This document shows, piece after piece, positions 46,067 to 57,306 of a DNA stretch of 64,000 bases. The stretch's first letter is position 1. Each line of letters begins with the position of its first letter. The notes under the pieces are model-generated. The model saw nothing but the letters and a program-made list of their open reading frames with translations. It did not search any database and had not been told where the DNA came from. The stretch is from Ophiodon elongatus. Its lineage: Eukaryota; Chordata; Actinopteri; Perciformes; Hexagrammidae. Where the stretch lies: NCBI GenBank assembly GCA_016806645.1, contig JACSYO010002116.1, positions 6,950,001 to 7,014,000 on the forward strand, in the 5' to 3' direction. A program made the translations under genes and the position numbers.

Positions 46067-49000
46067 ACATGACAAATATAACACTTAACTAGAAGTAACT
46101 GGCATTAAGACTGTGAGCAAATGTTTAGTTTTACAGTTTATGAGTATGTTTGTGTAAAATCCAACTTTTCTTCCATGGTCTACTGGCATTTGATTTTCAT
46201 TCAATTACAGTTACACATTCAGAACACATGTTTACAGAATGATTAGCTACTCAAAATACTCTAAATTAATCATTATGGGAAGTGTTCTTTAAGGCTGCGA
46301 AGACTTAAAGAGGTTTAAGAGCCATTGCCATTGAAAAATACATACTTTTTCCATTCAATATTTCTTAACTATTGTTGTTGCATGCTTTGCTTTCACATAC
46401 TTAGAAACTGAAACTATAAATTATCAAGTAACCTTGACTTACTTCTTTAAAGACTGGTTCAAAGACTATTTAATATACATGACTGAGGCATCATTCTTAT
46501 AAAAGTGAGCTTTAATCAATCAGTCAACAGACTACAAAATATTGCATCCTCTGTGATGTGATCTGTGAGGACGTCTCTGAGAAGCCTCCAGCACGAACAG
46601 TGCGTTCGTGCTTGACGTCCTGGTCTTGGTCGGTGGTCTGACAAGATGGGCGGCTTGTTACTTTAGCTTTTTGTTTTGTAGTATTTGTCAACATATTTCC
46701 TGCTTGTGATGGTTTAGATTAGATTAAAAAAAAGTACCTCAATCATCAAGCATTTGAGACTTTTGAGAGCCGGGCCAGCTTCAGCCTGCTAAGGGGTTCA
46801 AGATGAACTCTCCTCACTGAATATATCACATTTACTGAACAAAAGAACATGTTCTTCTCAGACACTCATGTGGACGTGTCTGTTTTCTCAATCAGTTTAT
46901 GGGAATAAACATGTTTGTGGTGGGAAAAGAAATCTTAATATCAGCACTGGAAACACATCCTGATATTATGTGTTTATGTAAAGCCAACAGTATGTTGTGA
47001 CATATACTATAAGCCTGAGAGCATGATTAATGAATAATTCACAAGAATCCCTTCACAGAAACTGTGGTGGGTTGTGACCTTTTTTCCAGCATGCTTCAGA
47101 AGTGGAAGTGCTGATCTAATGAATGTCAAGGCACCTCTGACTCACTGGAGCCTGTTTTTTGACCACGGGGGTCTCGAAGGAGACGGGGCCACTATATTTA
47201 TCTGCCCTGAGTATGGCAATTGTTACCCATTCCTTTCATGTGGTCAGGAGGTCGCTGTCGAAGAGGGCTGTGTAGTTTTGGAGAACTTAAATAGGAGCTC
47301 ATTCATAGCAGCTCCTGCGTAACAGAAAGGGAAGAAATGTAGCTATATTGGAAAGAATCCATAATATTAAACAGTAGATGGGATTGTGAAGTGCTAGGAG
47401 TAATCATGCCAGGCAACAGGCCGCAGGAATGCAAATCACCCCTCAAGCCAAGAGTTAAGTTAGCAGGTGGCCTCTTCTATTCACTGAATGTCAACACTCC
47501 TTTTAGATGGAGCCCACATAACATCTGGGCAGGCCAGCCACTGCTTTTAATTAAGTGAAATACAGTCACTCAATGTTCTGCCATGTCAGAGAAAAAAAAA
47601 TGTTTTAGAAGTGGGAGGGTAGGGGGAGAAAAAGTGCAACAGTACATATCCTGTGTTCAGTTAAGGTCAACACAGTTGTGTAAATAATTATTAATCCTTA
47701 ACCTAATCCCTAGATTTCCAAGACCATTGAAAATCCCTGCGTAACCAGAGGGCTTTATCTGGAAATAGCTCGTTTGCTCGCAAAATTCTGGAAATTCTAC
47801 TTTTCCTGAACGAGGAGGGAATGCTGCAACACTCGCTCATTTTAGTTTAGGGTCACCACTTTGTTTCCAGGGGTGAATCTTAGCTCCGAGCAGATGGCAA
47901 CATCCAAAATATGAGAATACAGAATGCAGGCCAGCAGTGCCATACAAATCACACAAATCATGTGATGGATGGTATCTTTTCCCAGAATCAGGAAAGGATT
48001 ACTTACAAAATGATATATCTCACTCTGCTTGCAGCCTCATGGTAATCACCCTTTTTGGGCTGCCTAGGTCACAGCACTGCTAGCACTGTACCACCAGCAA
48101 TACCACTCCTCAAGCGCATGTCAACAGGCCTCGTGGGTGGACCCCTAGTTTATATCATTCTTGTCAAACATTTATAAATCTGAGACGGTAGTCTGGCAAC
48201 GGTGTGTAAAACATCCGCAGAACTCCAAACAGAAATACAAAAGGACAACTTGAATTTCAAAAGGCTGGACGACTTGCAGCTGGAGCAGGGGAAAAAGCCC
48301 CAAGATTGAATGCATAACTGCATATTGTTTAGGGTAGTATATGGAGCAAGAAAAGCTGTGAGGTCAAGTAAAGGCAAAGCAAAAGATGAGAGTTTTCAAG
48401 TGGTACATTTATTAAAATACACAACACTCTACATGAAGATATACTTTCCCCAAACATAAGATAGAATTAGTGTGGCGCAAAGACGTTTGCAGCTAGTCCA
48501 CAGAGGAATGAGAAAAACAGTGTTTATGGAAGAGATTTACATAACCATTGTTGATGGCAAAAAAAAATGACAAAATTTGTAAAGCATTTCATAAGTGAAC
48601 ACTCAACATTATGAGTGTTTCATTCCAGACTGACATAATCCCCGTCTGTGAACACACTCTCTTATGAAAAACAAAAAAAGCTGGCATGGAAAAGGTGAAA
48701 CAGTATCAGTGCTGAAAGACAGTGGTGGCTTGAAAATAGCTTTGGGCAGTTTGGTTCACATTAGAGAATACTCACTATTTTTTCTTCCTCGTCATCCAAT
48801 TTGATTTACAATATTTCCAACAGCTTGTTGAAGTTGTGATGTTAGCGCTAATGGCATCATCTTGTGGGCTCCGTTGTTTCTTAAATTAACTTGTGATGCT
48901 ACATTATTCTGTATGTGTCGTTATAATTGTGGGTCCATAATGAAAATAAGAGACAAAATGAACATTGAAGAAAAGCACCAGTTGCTGACATCCGTGTATG

Positions 49001-49276
49001 ATTCTAGCTCAGTGAGTATTTAGAGCACACACGTATTGTAAAAAGGGAAAAACAAGCAGAAGGGGAGGCGACCTTATGCATCATGATGACTCCAGTGAAT
49101 AGTTAACTCATAAAAGTTATCATAAAGACGTAACTAAGAGGGAGTATATGCCAATGGACACAAAAGGTAACTGATAACTGACGTGAAGTAAAATCAACAT
49201 TTTGTCCTAATCATTTAAATATCACAATATTCAGTGCTATTTTAGAAAAAAAAGAAAATAAATTAGGTAATAAAAC

Positions 49277-49282
49277 TTTATT
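49277..49282 (-). terminator. Candidate bmp5 poly(A) signal
   Basis: AATAAA on the minus strand about 95 bases past the bmp5 stop codon. Confidence 0.5.
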
Positions 49283-49377
49283 TACATAATACTGTACATC
49301 ACATCACACCTGCAATAGATGTGTTTTCCAGCGATTCCCATTCCAGATCACATAAATTAAAAATGAAAGCCCGGCCA

Positions 49378-49527
49378 CTAATGACATCCACAAGACCTAA
49401 CTACCATATTTCTGTATTTCTTGAGGATAACGTTTGAGCTGTCATCAAAGTAAAGCACTGATATTGCGTTGAGCTTGGTCGGGGCACAGCATGGCTTTGG
49501 CACGTTGTCAGGAAACATTAAATGGAC
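49378..49527 (-). CDS. bmp5: bmp5 exon 7 (C-terminus)
   Basis: [20 protein letters not shown], then [14 protein letters not shown] and TAG; the last four knot cysteines. Confidence 0.97.
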   Translation of the reverse strand, partial: VHLMFPDNVPKPCCAPTKLNAISVLYFDDSSNVILKKYRNMVVRSCGCH

Positions 49528-52500
49528 CTATAAATGAGAGCATGAAGTAGGTTTAAAAAAAGGTGCAACAGCAGTGAGTTTCAAATGAATTATAACTGCT
49601 GAGAACATTATGGTAGCTTATAACACGATTTTTATTGCTTTACGCATATGCAATGCACTCTAAAGAATACTTACCAGCGTTTGCACAATTGCATGATTTG
49701 TTGCATTCATGTGTGCGTTGAGTGGAAAAGAGCATTCACCATCACAGTAAAAAGCAGCATAGCCCTCAGGTGCGATGATCCAATCCTTGACAAAAAAAAG
49801 GATGCGCTTTCTTTATTTAGGACACTTTATAATCTCAATCAAAAGCCATTGTTCATTGTGTTACTGCCATTTGTTAATACGAAAAATGTTTTGTGATGTG
49901 AAATCCTTTTGTCTTACTTGCCAGCCCAAATCTCGAAAACTGACGTAAAGTTCGTGCTTCTTGCAGGCTTGCTTCTGTTCACTTGTGTTGTAATCTGATA
50001 AAAGCAACAAAAATAAAAGGATATTAATGATAGCAAAAAGTAATGAATGTTAAGGTCTTAACTATAGGAAGGCAAGCACAACAGTGGCATTGAAATCTAT
50101 AAAGCTTCTGTACAAATGCACTAGAAATACATATATGCAGTCCATAAATACAGACTTTTGGAAGTACACAGTATCATCCTACAGTTAATCACTACATTTT
50201 TGTGATACATTTTAAATGGAATGGGTGTTTTCTTTCCCACATCAGTATGCAGCCTGGCCAGTAATTGTAAATATATCTTGCTGCTGGAAATTAAGTTGGA
50301 CAGTCTGACAAATGGATTGACAGCCTGATGGAAAGATGGCCGGGTCATTAGCCAGGCAAAAGGATGTCATTAAAATCTAATCAAGAGATCAGATGTGAAT
50401 GGGATAAAAGACTTTATAGTAAACTATCGTAGCATCTTAACTTCATCATAAAAGTGCACATACCTCCAGTTTTTGGTGCCCTAGATGATTCTTGTTGATT
50501 AGTAGATTTATTGCGATTGTGGTTCTTTTTTTTACCGCCAGCAGCTCTGACAGAGCGAAGTAACACCCCACTGGCCTTGAAGAAAGCAACCAGGAAAGGC
50601 TGTTTGGACTGGGGCCCATTCCTCCCAATGATTCCAGCAGATTTTATGTTGATACTTCGACCTTTAACAAACAGAAGGTAAATATAAAGTTCAATACAAA
50701 ACTAAAGGAAATGGGATTTTGCATAATTTCTATGACTGCTTTCAAGGTTAGTTTAGTATGTTGACTTACTTGGTCCAGCCATTGATCTGTTTTATGCCAT
50801 TTATTAGTGGTAAATATGAAATAATCCACAGATTGTCAAATATACAAGTCACGTTTGTTCGAAAGTCAATGCAGACATGTCTAATTACCTTAAATATTCT
50901 TAGCTTCCTGACATTTTATTTATCCCAAAGGTTACAAGTAAAACAAATTGATAGAAAGAAAAACTGAACTTCACTTGCCATCTGCAGTCTCCACACAGAG
51001 CTGCAGGCCTAAGTTCTGCTGTGGGTTCATCACCCAGTGGTTACTGGTGGTTGTGAGGTCAAACACTAACCAGCCTCCATCAGATGCCTGGACCCTTTTG
51101 GAGTCGAGCAAGACCGTCTCTGCATCGCTGAAGGTAAGAGAAAACAACGAGACAAACATCTGTATTAAATAAGCCGCAGTTAAAGTGATGCGCACTCAAA
51201 CAACCAGTACACACATGCAAGCAGCAACTGCTCTAATACAACAAAAACCGACACACGGTTTAATTATTTAAAATACATCAAAATCCACTGAAAACTTATT
51301 TAATTTTCAGTCTGTAGGTATGTCGGATTTCAAGGTTGTTACTCCTGCGTTTCGGAGAGGTTCCAGTGAAATGAAAGTGGTCACTTTACTGCTGCATTTT
51401 AAAAAAATTATAAAACCTCAGTGCCTGCTACAGTCTAGAACAAATAAAAACCTATGCACCTTAATGTTGCGTAGCTTTAATCACACACAAAAAGGAAATC
51501 ATATGATGCTGTTGGGGGCATATAAACTGGGTCCAAGAGGCTCTTTGGACTGGAATGAATAAACGAGGTATCACTGACTGATGACAAATGAATGCTTTAG
51601 CCCAGACTCTGAAGCAGAGGCCAAAAATCAGAGTGGTTTTTATTACAGTTTTATGGTAGTTATCTCTTCATCCTTTTGAAACCAACACTCTTCTTCCAAA
51701 AAACGCCTTCGTTATTGAAAACTTGTGACTTGGTGTGTACGAGTAATTTGGTCCTTTTTGTGTGCCTTTGTACTGAAGATAAAAAAGCAAGCAGTGTGGC
51801 TATTGTTGAAGATGCAGTGACTTGTAATAGACTGCAGAGTTGTGTGGTTTAACGTTTGGCAACATTTCAGCTATTTGATGGGCAAAATATTTCAGGAGTT
51901 ATGAATTATGTATATCTGCCCTTGCGTATTTTTAACACAAGGCATCAATCAACCCCAAAGTTGAAAAAGCCTCCCTTTGCAATTTGCATTGGGTTTCTTT
52001 CAAGTGGCAGATCGGATAAGGCAGCGCCTGTTTAGTTTTTGTGGTTACACGGAGCTCGTCGAAGAATAGTTTAGGAGTTATTCATATGTTTATTACAGGT
52101 GTAATAAAACTCAAACCTCATGTTGAATTCCACGTGAGGCCAGTCGTTATGATTGACATAATGGTGAACTTCCTCTTTAAAAACGTACAGTATTAAGCTC
52201 ATATCCTGTGATAATTTAGTTTGTGTAGGTAAGAATTCACAATTCCCATAGCCATATCCAAGAGGAAAATGCTTATCCTGCCCCTTCATCTGTGATTACT
52301 GGATGTACTGTTCCACAGAGTGTGTTAACGTAAATGGATACCAGGAATAGAAGTAACTCTTTTTCTTTTCTTTTTTTTAAACAAGTCTGTCTCCTGCAAA
52401 TTATGTTCATGTGCCACTTTTCTCCATTAGCAATTTATGTTCAGTTAGCAAAGTTCAGTTGCAGTGCGGAACGTAGTGTGACGTTGATATAGTGGAGTGA

Positions 52501-55500
52501 AAGGAGGTCAGGGTGGTGCGTAGTTGTCTGACTTTAAAGGTACCCTGCGGAGCTTTTGACCACTACTGTAGATATATGAAGCAATATGTTTTTTAGAGGT
52601 CCTCGTTTTGTTCCGTTCATGTGCTCAAGGACGCTGGTTTTACCGATCGACAGTGGCAATAAAGTACCAAAACATTTTGCAATGTGCCAACAACGGCAGT
52701 AAAGAAAACTCCTTGCAAGCAAACATGGATGTAAACTCTGTACGTTTCACACTCTAACAAAAAACGTCTGTGCAAATATTTTATGGGCAAGGAAATGCCT
52801 TCAACACATTCATGAGACCTCAAAGTCAGTATCTTAAACCCTTACGATGCCCCACAAAGGGGTTTTAATTAGCTACTTAAACCCTCACTAACGGCTAACT
52901 TAACCATACTTACGTTGTTGTACAAGTGGATTTTGTAGAAATAACCAACTTAACACCATTGGCAGTGATCAATTTGCGAAAAAAAAAAAAAAAGAAGCTT
53001 ATAAACTAATAGTGCTCATATAATATGATTTCATTGTGGCTTTCTAAGTTGAGGAAAAACTTGAGCAAAGTGGTTGTTTTAAAATCACACACTCCAATAT
53101 TGTTTCTAAGATTTCTTGCACTGGGAAATAGTTGTTCTTCTTGGTGAACACTAACTCAAACACACTATTCCCCATTAAAACATTTGTGAAAACTTAGACT
53201 GAGCAGTCTTTTCCTTTAAGATGGCAGAGTCCATTGACTTGGACCTTTTCAAAGCCCAGGAGGCCCATATCTCTCCTTCAATCACCCACACACATTTTTG
53301 GCAAGCAAATGTGGGCCCACTTTTAAGTACACCCTTGTGTATTCAGCTATGTCATGGCTTAAACTTCCGGAATATTGTTAAGACAGGCAGGTGGTGGGCA
53401 TAACAGTGACCACAGGAGCACCCGCGGGAGCCCCTTCCCCCCTATTGTGGGCCCTCACGGCTTCATCTGGGACCCGGCCAGCTTGGCAGGCAACACAAGA
53501 CAAGTGATAACTGATGGACCTTCCAAGCTTCATAAGTGGCCAACTCGCTAATGGACTTCTCTTTATCCGAGAACTATATTTGTAAGGCAGACATGGTGCG
53601 AATGAAGGAGAACAGAGTTGGAGATAGAAGGGCGTTCTGTGCGAGTGGAAAGTTTTAACTGTGCAAGACACTAGCTGTTGAACCATTTGACTTTTTAACT
53701 GTGAAACAAGATAAGTGCATGAGGTGAAACTACTCATTGGGCCCCTGTCAGAGTGCTACTGGACTAAAATGTCTGATTAGAAAGCAGCATTTTAATGGTT
53801 TATCTGGTTGAGGTAGAGCTAATTTAACTACTTAATATTTTGTTGGCAGTTTAATCTGTAATTATGCATTGTTTTTTGTAAACTGGTCATATGTTTTGTA
53901 TGTAAAATCTCAAAAAACTCTACTTCTTTAAAAAAAATACAATACCTGGATTGGAAATTGTTGTAGTAAAAGTAACAGAAAAGGGAAATATGCAAAAAGC
54001 AAGTATACCTCAAAATTGTACTTAAGTACAGTACTTAAGTAAATCTACTTAGTTACAAACCACCACTGCTTTTAATGTTTGGTTTTGAGTGATCAGGTAC
54101 TTACTTGTTTTGATAATCCTTGATGACCTGATATATGGTAACCTTCAGAGTAATGTTGTCGTAGCGGGCATGACTGCGGTCCTTATAGATCCGAAACTCT
54201 GCAGCAGTCACCGCCTCGCCTTCCGGGATCTGAGTCAGATCAAAACGGAACTCCTTGTAGTGTCTTCGTTGGTGAGAAAAATCTTTATCTTTCTCCACTG
54301 GGAAAGAAAATATTTTATGATGAATTTCATTTTTACTGGCAGCAAAGCTCACACTGATCCAAAAATATGACTTCAACTCCTGAACCGCAGCGTGCGTTGC
54401 TCTAAAGAGAAAATATGCCGGCATTAATTCACAGAAAAAGTAATTTATCACATCTTCTTTTACATTCCAGGTCCAATCCAAACATTTTGACTACCAACAA
54501 AAGCACTTTCCAGTTCATTAAATCAGTCAACTGAATACAGGTAGCGGTTCCCAGACAGGCCCTCTACTGTGTGCCTAACTGCATTCTCTTGCCATGATGA
54601 ATGGGCTGTCAGTTAAGAAAAACAGGCTGATTTCAATTAAAGACACTTTCGTCTGCTCCTCATGTGAGAGAAAAGACAGGATTCTTCAATGTCGTGTCAG
54701 CGTCTACTCTGACCTCATTTCTGACCTCATACTGACCTCCTGTAGGTTGCATGCAATGTGCTAGGAGTGTTTAATGACCCTCACCCTGTAAAACTAAATA
54801 TTTCTAATATGATGAGTAACATAAGATGTCTTTTTGGCCTGTCATTTTTTTTTTTTAAATGTTTAAAAACTTGTAACATATATGATTATTTTATATTTTG
54901 CAGCATGGAATTAAATGTGAAGCTTGAATTTTTCAAGAGGCTGTATCTATTTTTGTAGATACAATAAAGCCCCTCAATGTAATCACTTTAGTAATCAAAG
55001 AGTCTCAGTGTATCAACAATATGAATATGCTGACAAAAGATACTTTGATTCCATTAACTGTCTCACACCCCTGCCTATAGCGGAAAAGTGGCATGTGGCT
55101 GAGGTCAGTGGATTTTTTCTGACACCCGTAGTGATATCATGCAGGGCATTTCCCTGGTATTTTATCGAGAGAGGATGCCTGTGGTTACTTAGCACAAACA
55201 GGTCAGAGGTCAGGTCTGACTTTTACCCACTGAGCGTGTTCCATTAGATTAGCCACAGGCAGTAATCTGAAGCAGAGTTGCCACTGAGAGCATTTAAGTT
55301 TACAATTAAGATTGAATAATAATGACTTTACTCTCTGGTGAGTTAGAGCCATGAGCATTCTTAATGTGTTGCATATTAGTTGGATTCAACTTGTGCTACC
55401 ATTACAGTGTCCATATTTCGTTGTCAAGATTAATACACTACACTGGTGTGTTTCATCTTCACTCCTCTTGCATGCAATATCATGTTTGTGTATTGTATGG

Positions 55501-57306
55501 ATTTCAATAGCTGACTTCTTATTTCGACACTGAAAGTTCAAATGGTTCCTGCAAGTATATTAAACTGCATGAAATGCCACATAGACGTTTCTAAAACAGT
55601 TGAGGTCAGTAGCTATATTTGAGTGTACTGTAATAAAGACAGAGCCCCATTGAACACTTCACTGACAGTCCCCAGAACGAGAGCAGAGCTTTCAAGGCTG
55701 ACAGTGTACATGCCCTGGTATAGTGGTAAGTGGAAACAGATGGGCTCAGGCCAAGGTGAGGGATTATACTTCCAAGCAACTCACTTTTAAATTCACTTTT
55801 GCATGTTTTTCTCTTCTAATAAAGAAAAGAAAATTCTTAACACTACAATACCAACATTATCTGAAGATTATATATGGTGAATTTTTTTATCTTTCATTTG
55901 GGTCTCTGCAATGCTGCGTCATATATTTAATTTTGAATAACTTTCCATGTTCCTTAAAAGAACGATAAATGCTACAAATAACACACATATGACTAGACTA
56001 ATGCTTTATTTTAGTGACAGAAACTCGTGAAATAAAGGCATCGGTCAATATCGCTCCCCTTTTAACAACAGGAAATAATTTAGACCAATTTTCTCAAGGT
56101 CAGACAGTCATCTGATAAGGTGCTCTGAACTGCTGGGTTAAGGGTCGCTGCTACTGAACAAACACAATCATTATACAGATCAGCTGCGTTTTAATAGAAA
56201 GCAGCACAAATTGGCAAAGGGTCAAAATGTTGGGCCTAATTCTGTTAAATACTAAATATTTCACACACGACTAAAGCAACTGAACTGATGACTGAATGTA
56301 CATCTTGAAACTTAGAAACAAAAAACAGCCTTGATATGAGTGAGAGGAACTATACAACTTAACTAGTATTTATACAAAGTTATTTATAGGACAACATAGC
56401 TCAGGTTATTTCAGCAGAATCTGTGTCAAAAATATATATATTTTGACAAAATGTATTGTGTTGATATCAACAGCAATCAGGCCAATAATATTTTTTTAAG
56501 AATTAAGATAAACCTAACTCTTTGTCTTTTGAAATACGTGATGAAGGCTTTACTGCTGCAGTATTTGAGTTATTTGTCGACAGTGCATTGGACACATGTT
56601 GCACTTAAAAGATATTATGGTTTTCATCACAGATAGATTTGGGTAATTTCCTTATTATAGCCTATTAATTCCCTTTACATAGGAGGGACTTTTTTAATAC
56701 TTTGAGGGTTCTCTAAATAATATCGAAATGTGGCCTCCATTCTAATTTCGATTAATATTGATTCAATGACTCCTTCTGCGAAATGATCCCTCTTAAATGC
56801 CACTTACCTAAATTGACAAAACTCATCACCATGTCGGCATCATTGAGAAAATTGGTGTCTTGCGCTGTGGAGAGTGCGGGGCTGTGGCCCAACAGAGGGG
56901 CCGCTCGGTAAGGCTGTGCCACACGAGAGTACCCGGCATGCTGGGGGCTGTAGTACGCTTTCCTGGAGTGCCCTTGAGCCTTGGCACTGAAGCTCTTCCC
57001 GGCGCCCAGCTGCTGCTGCATCCCCTCCTCCTCCTCCACGGCCATGGCGTTGTAAAGGTCGAGCATGAACAGCGGCGCGGAGGACGCCTGCTTCCCGGGA
57101 GAGAAGGGCCTCGGACGGTGAGGCAAGCCCAGGATGGAGAGGATCTCTCTCTGGATCTCCCTGCGTTCGTGATTGCGCAACCTCCTGTAAATAAAACTGG
57201 AGTGCACATGGTTGTCACTCAACCCACAATGGGCGCAGGACAGAAAGCTCAAGCAGCTCCACGCAAGTCCAAGTACAGCACGGTGCAGAGGTGTAAGCGC
57301 TGTCAT
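49378..57306 (-). CDS. bmp5: Bone morphogenetic protein 5, complete
   Basis: Secreted TGF-beta superfamily ligand of the BMP5/6/7 group, signalling through BMP type I/II receptors to SMAD1/5 in skeletal and soft-tissue patterning. Seven minus-strand exons (499, 193, 149, 198, 77, 111 and 150 bp) join in phase to 458 codons plus stop, against 454 residues in human. A hydrophobic signal peptide (about 1-26) precedes the prodomain, with [20 protein letters not shown] and [17 protein letters not shown] nearly identical to mammals. The RSVR site ends at residue 319 and leaves a 139-residue mature ligand with the seven knot cysteines (C..., YCDGEC, PKPCCAP, SCGCH) and an NAT glycosylation site. The variable prodomain part is Gln/Ala/Ser-rich. 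Intron 3 needs a GC donor. The [11 protein letters not shown] and [20 protein letters not shown] signatures plus synteny favour BMP5 over BMP6/7. Confidence 0.97.
49675..49785 (-). CDS. bmp5: bmp5 exon 6
   Basis: [20 protein letters not shown], then [17 protein letters not shown]; carries two knot cysteines and the N-glycosylation site. Confidence 0.97.
49918..49994 (-). CDS. bmp5: bmp5 exon 5 (first knot cysteine)
   Basis: [20 protein letters not shown], then RDLGWQ; acceptor tttatcag, donor gtaaga. Confidence 0.96.
49995..50463 (-). other. bmp5 intron 4
   Basis: A 469-bp intron; no element recognised. Confidence 0.8.
50464..50661 (-). CDS. bmp5: bmp5 exon 4 (propeptide cleavage site)
   Basis: [37 protein letters not shown], then a basic, polar stretch ([18 protein letters not shown]) that forms the N-terminus of the mature ligand. 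RSVR is the furin-type site. Confidence 0.95.
50662..50978 (-). other. bmp5 intron 3 (GC-AG)
   Basis: A 317-bp intron with a GCAAGT donor at its high-coordinate end and a TTAAAG acceptor; otherwise unremarkable. Confidence 0.85.
50979..51127 (-). CDS. bmp5: bmp5 exon 3 (prodomain), GC donor
   Basis: [20 protein letters not shown], then [19 protein letters not shown], ending in the split Gly codon of ADG. The only in-phase donor is gcaagt, directly after GATG, so a GC-AG intron follows. Confidence 0.93.
51128..54104 (-). other. bmp5 intron 2
   Basis: A 3-kb intron. A transposon-derived fragment lies at about 54000-54069, and a possible older repeat begins near 52540 with TTTAAAGGTACCCTG. No exon recognised. 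Confidence 0.7.
54003..54069. mobile_element. Fish DNA-transposon end fragment
   Basis: ATACCTCAAAATTGTACTTA, then a GTACTTAAGTA palindromic segment ending CTACTTAGTTACAAACCACCACTG. This terminal sequence is one I know as very common in teleost non-autonomous DNA elements (the reverse complement begins CAGTGGTGG). Confidence 0.6.
54105..54297 (-). CDS. bmp5: bmp5 exon 2 (prodomain)
   Basis: [20 protein letters not shown], then [20 protein letters not shown]; acceptor ttcccag, donor gtaagt, phase-2 end. Confidence 0.96.
54298..56807 (-). other. bmp5 intron 1
   Basis: A 2.5-kb AT-rich intron; no exon or repeat recognised. Confidence 0.75.
56808..57306 (-). CDS. bmp5: bmp5 exon 1 (signal peptide, prodomain)
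   Basis: First ATG before a hydrophobic leader, then [16 protein letters not shown] and [20 protein letters not shown]. It has a run of Glu ([10 protein letters not shown]) in the variable region and ends in a split Val codon before donor gtaagt. Confidence 0.95.

Larger units (their letters stand above)
40466..49377. other. Intergenic region hmgcll1-bmp5 (downstream of bmp5)
   Basis: Both neighbours are on the minus strand, so this holds the hmgcll1 promoter at its left and the bmp5 3' flank at its right. No coding exon recognised. Long stretches are low in repeats and carry homeodomain-like TAATTA/CAATTA and octamer ATGCAAAT words (about 45470-45700, 46030-46066, 47380-47570), compatible with bmp5 enhancers, as an inference. 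Confidence 0.6.

Noticed and set aside
40466..49377. A microRNA cluster such as mir-206/133b, known farther along human 6p12
   Set aside because: No hairpin with those mature sequences was seen.
53378..53737. 119-codon minus-strand frame in bmp5 intron 2
   Set aside because: No domain recognised, and it lies within an intron between confirmed exons; possibly an old repeat.
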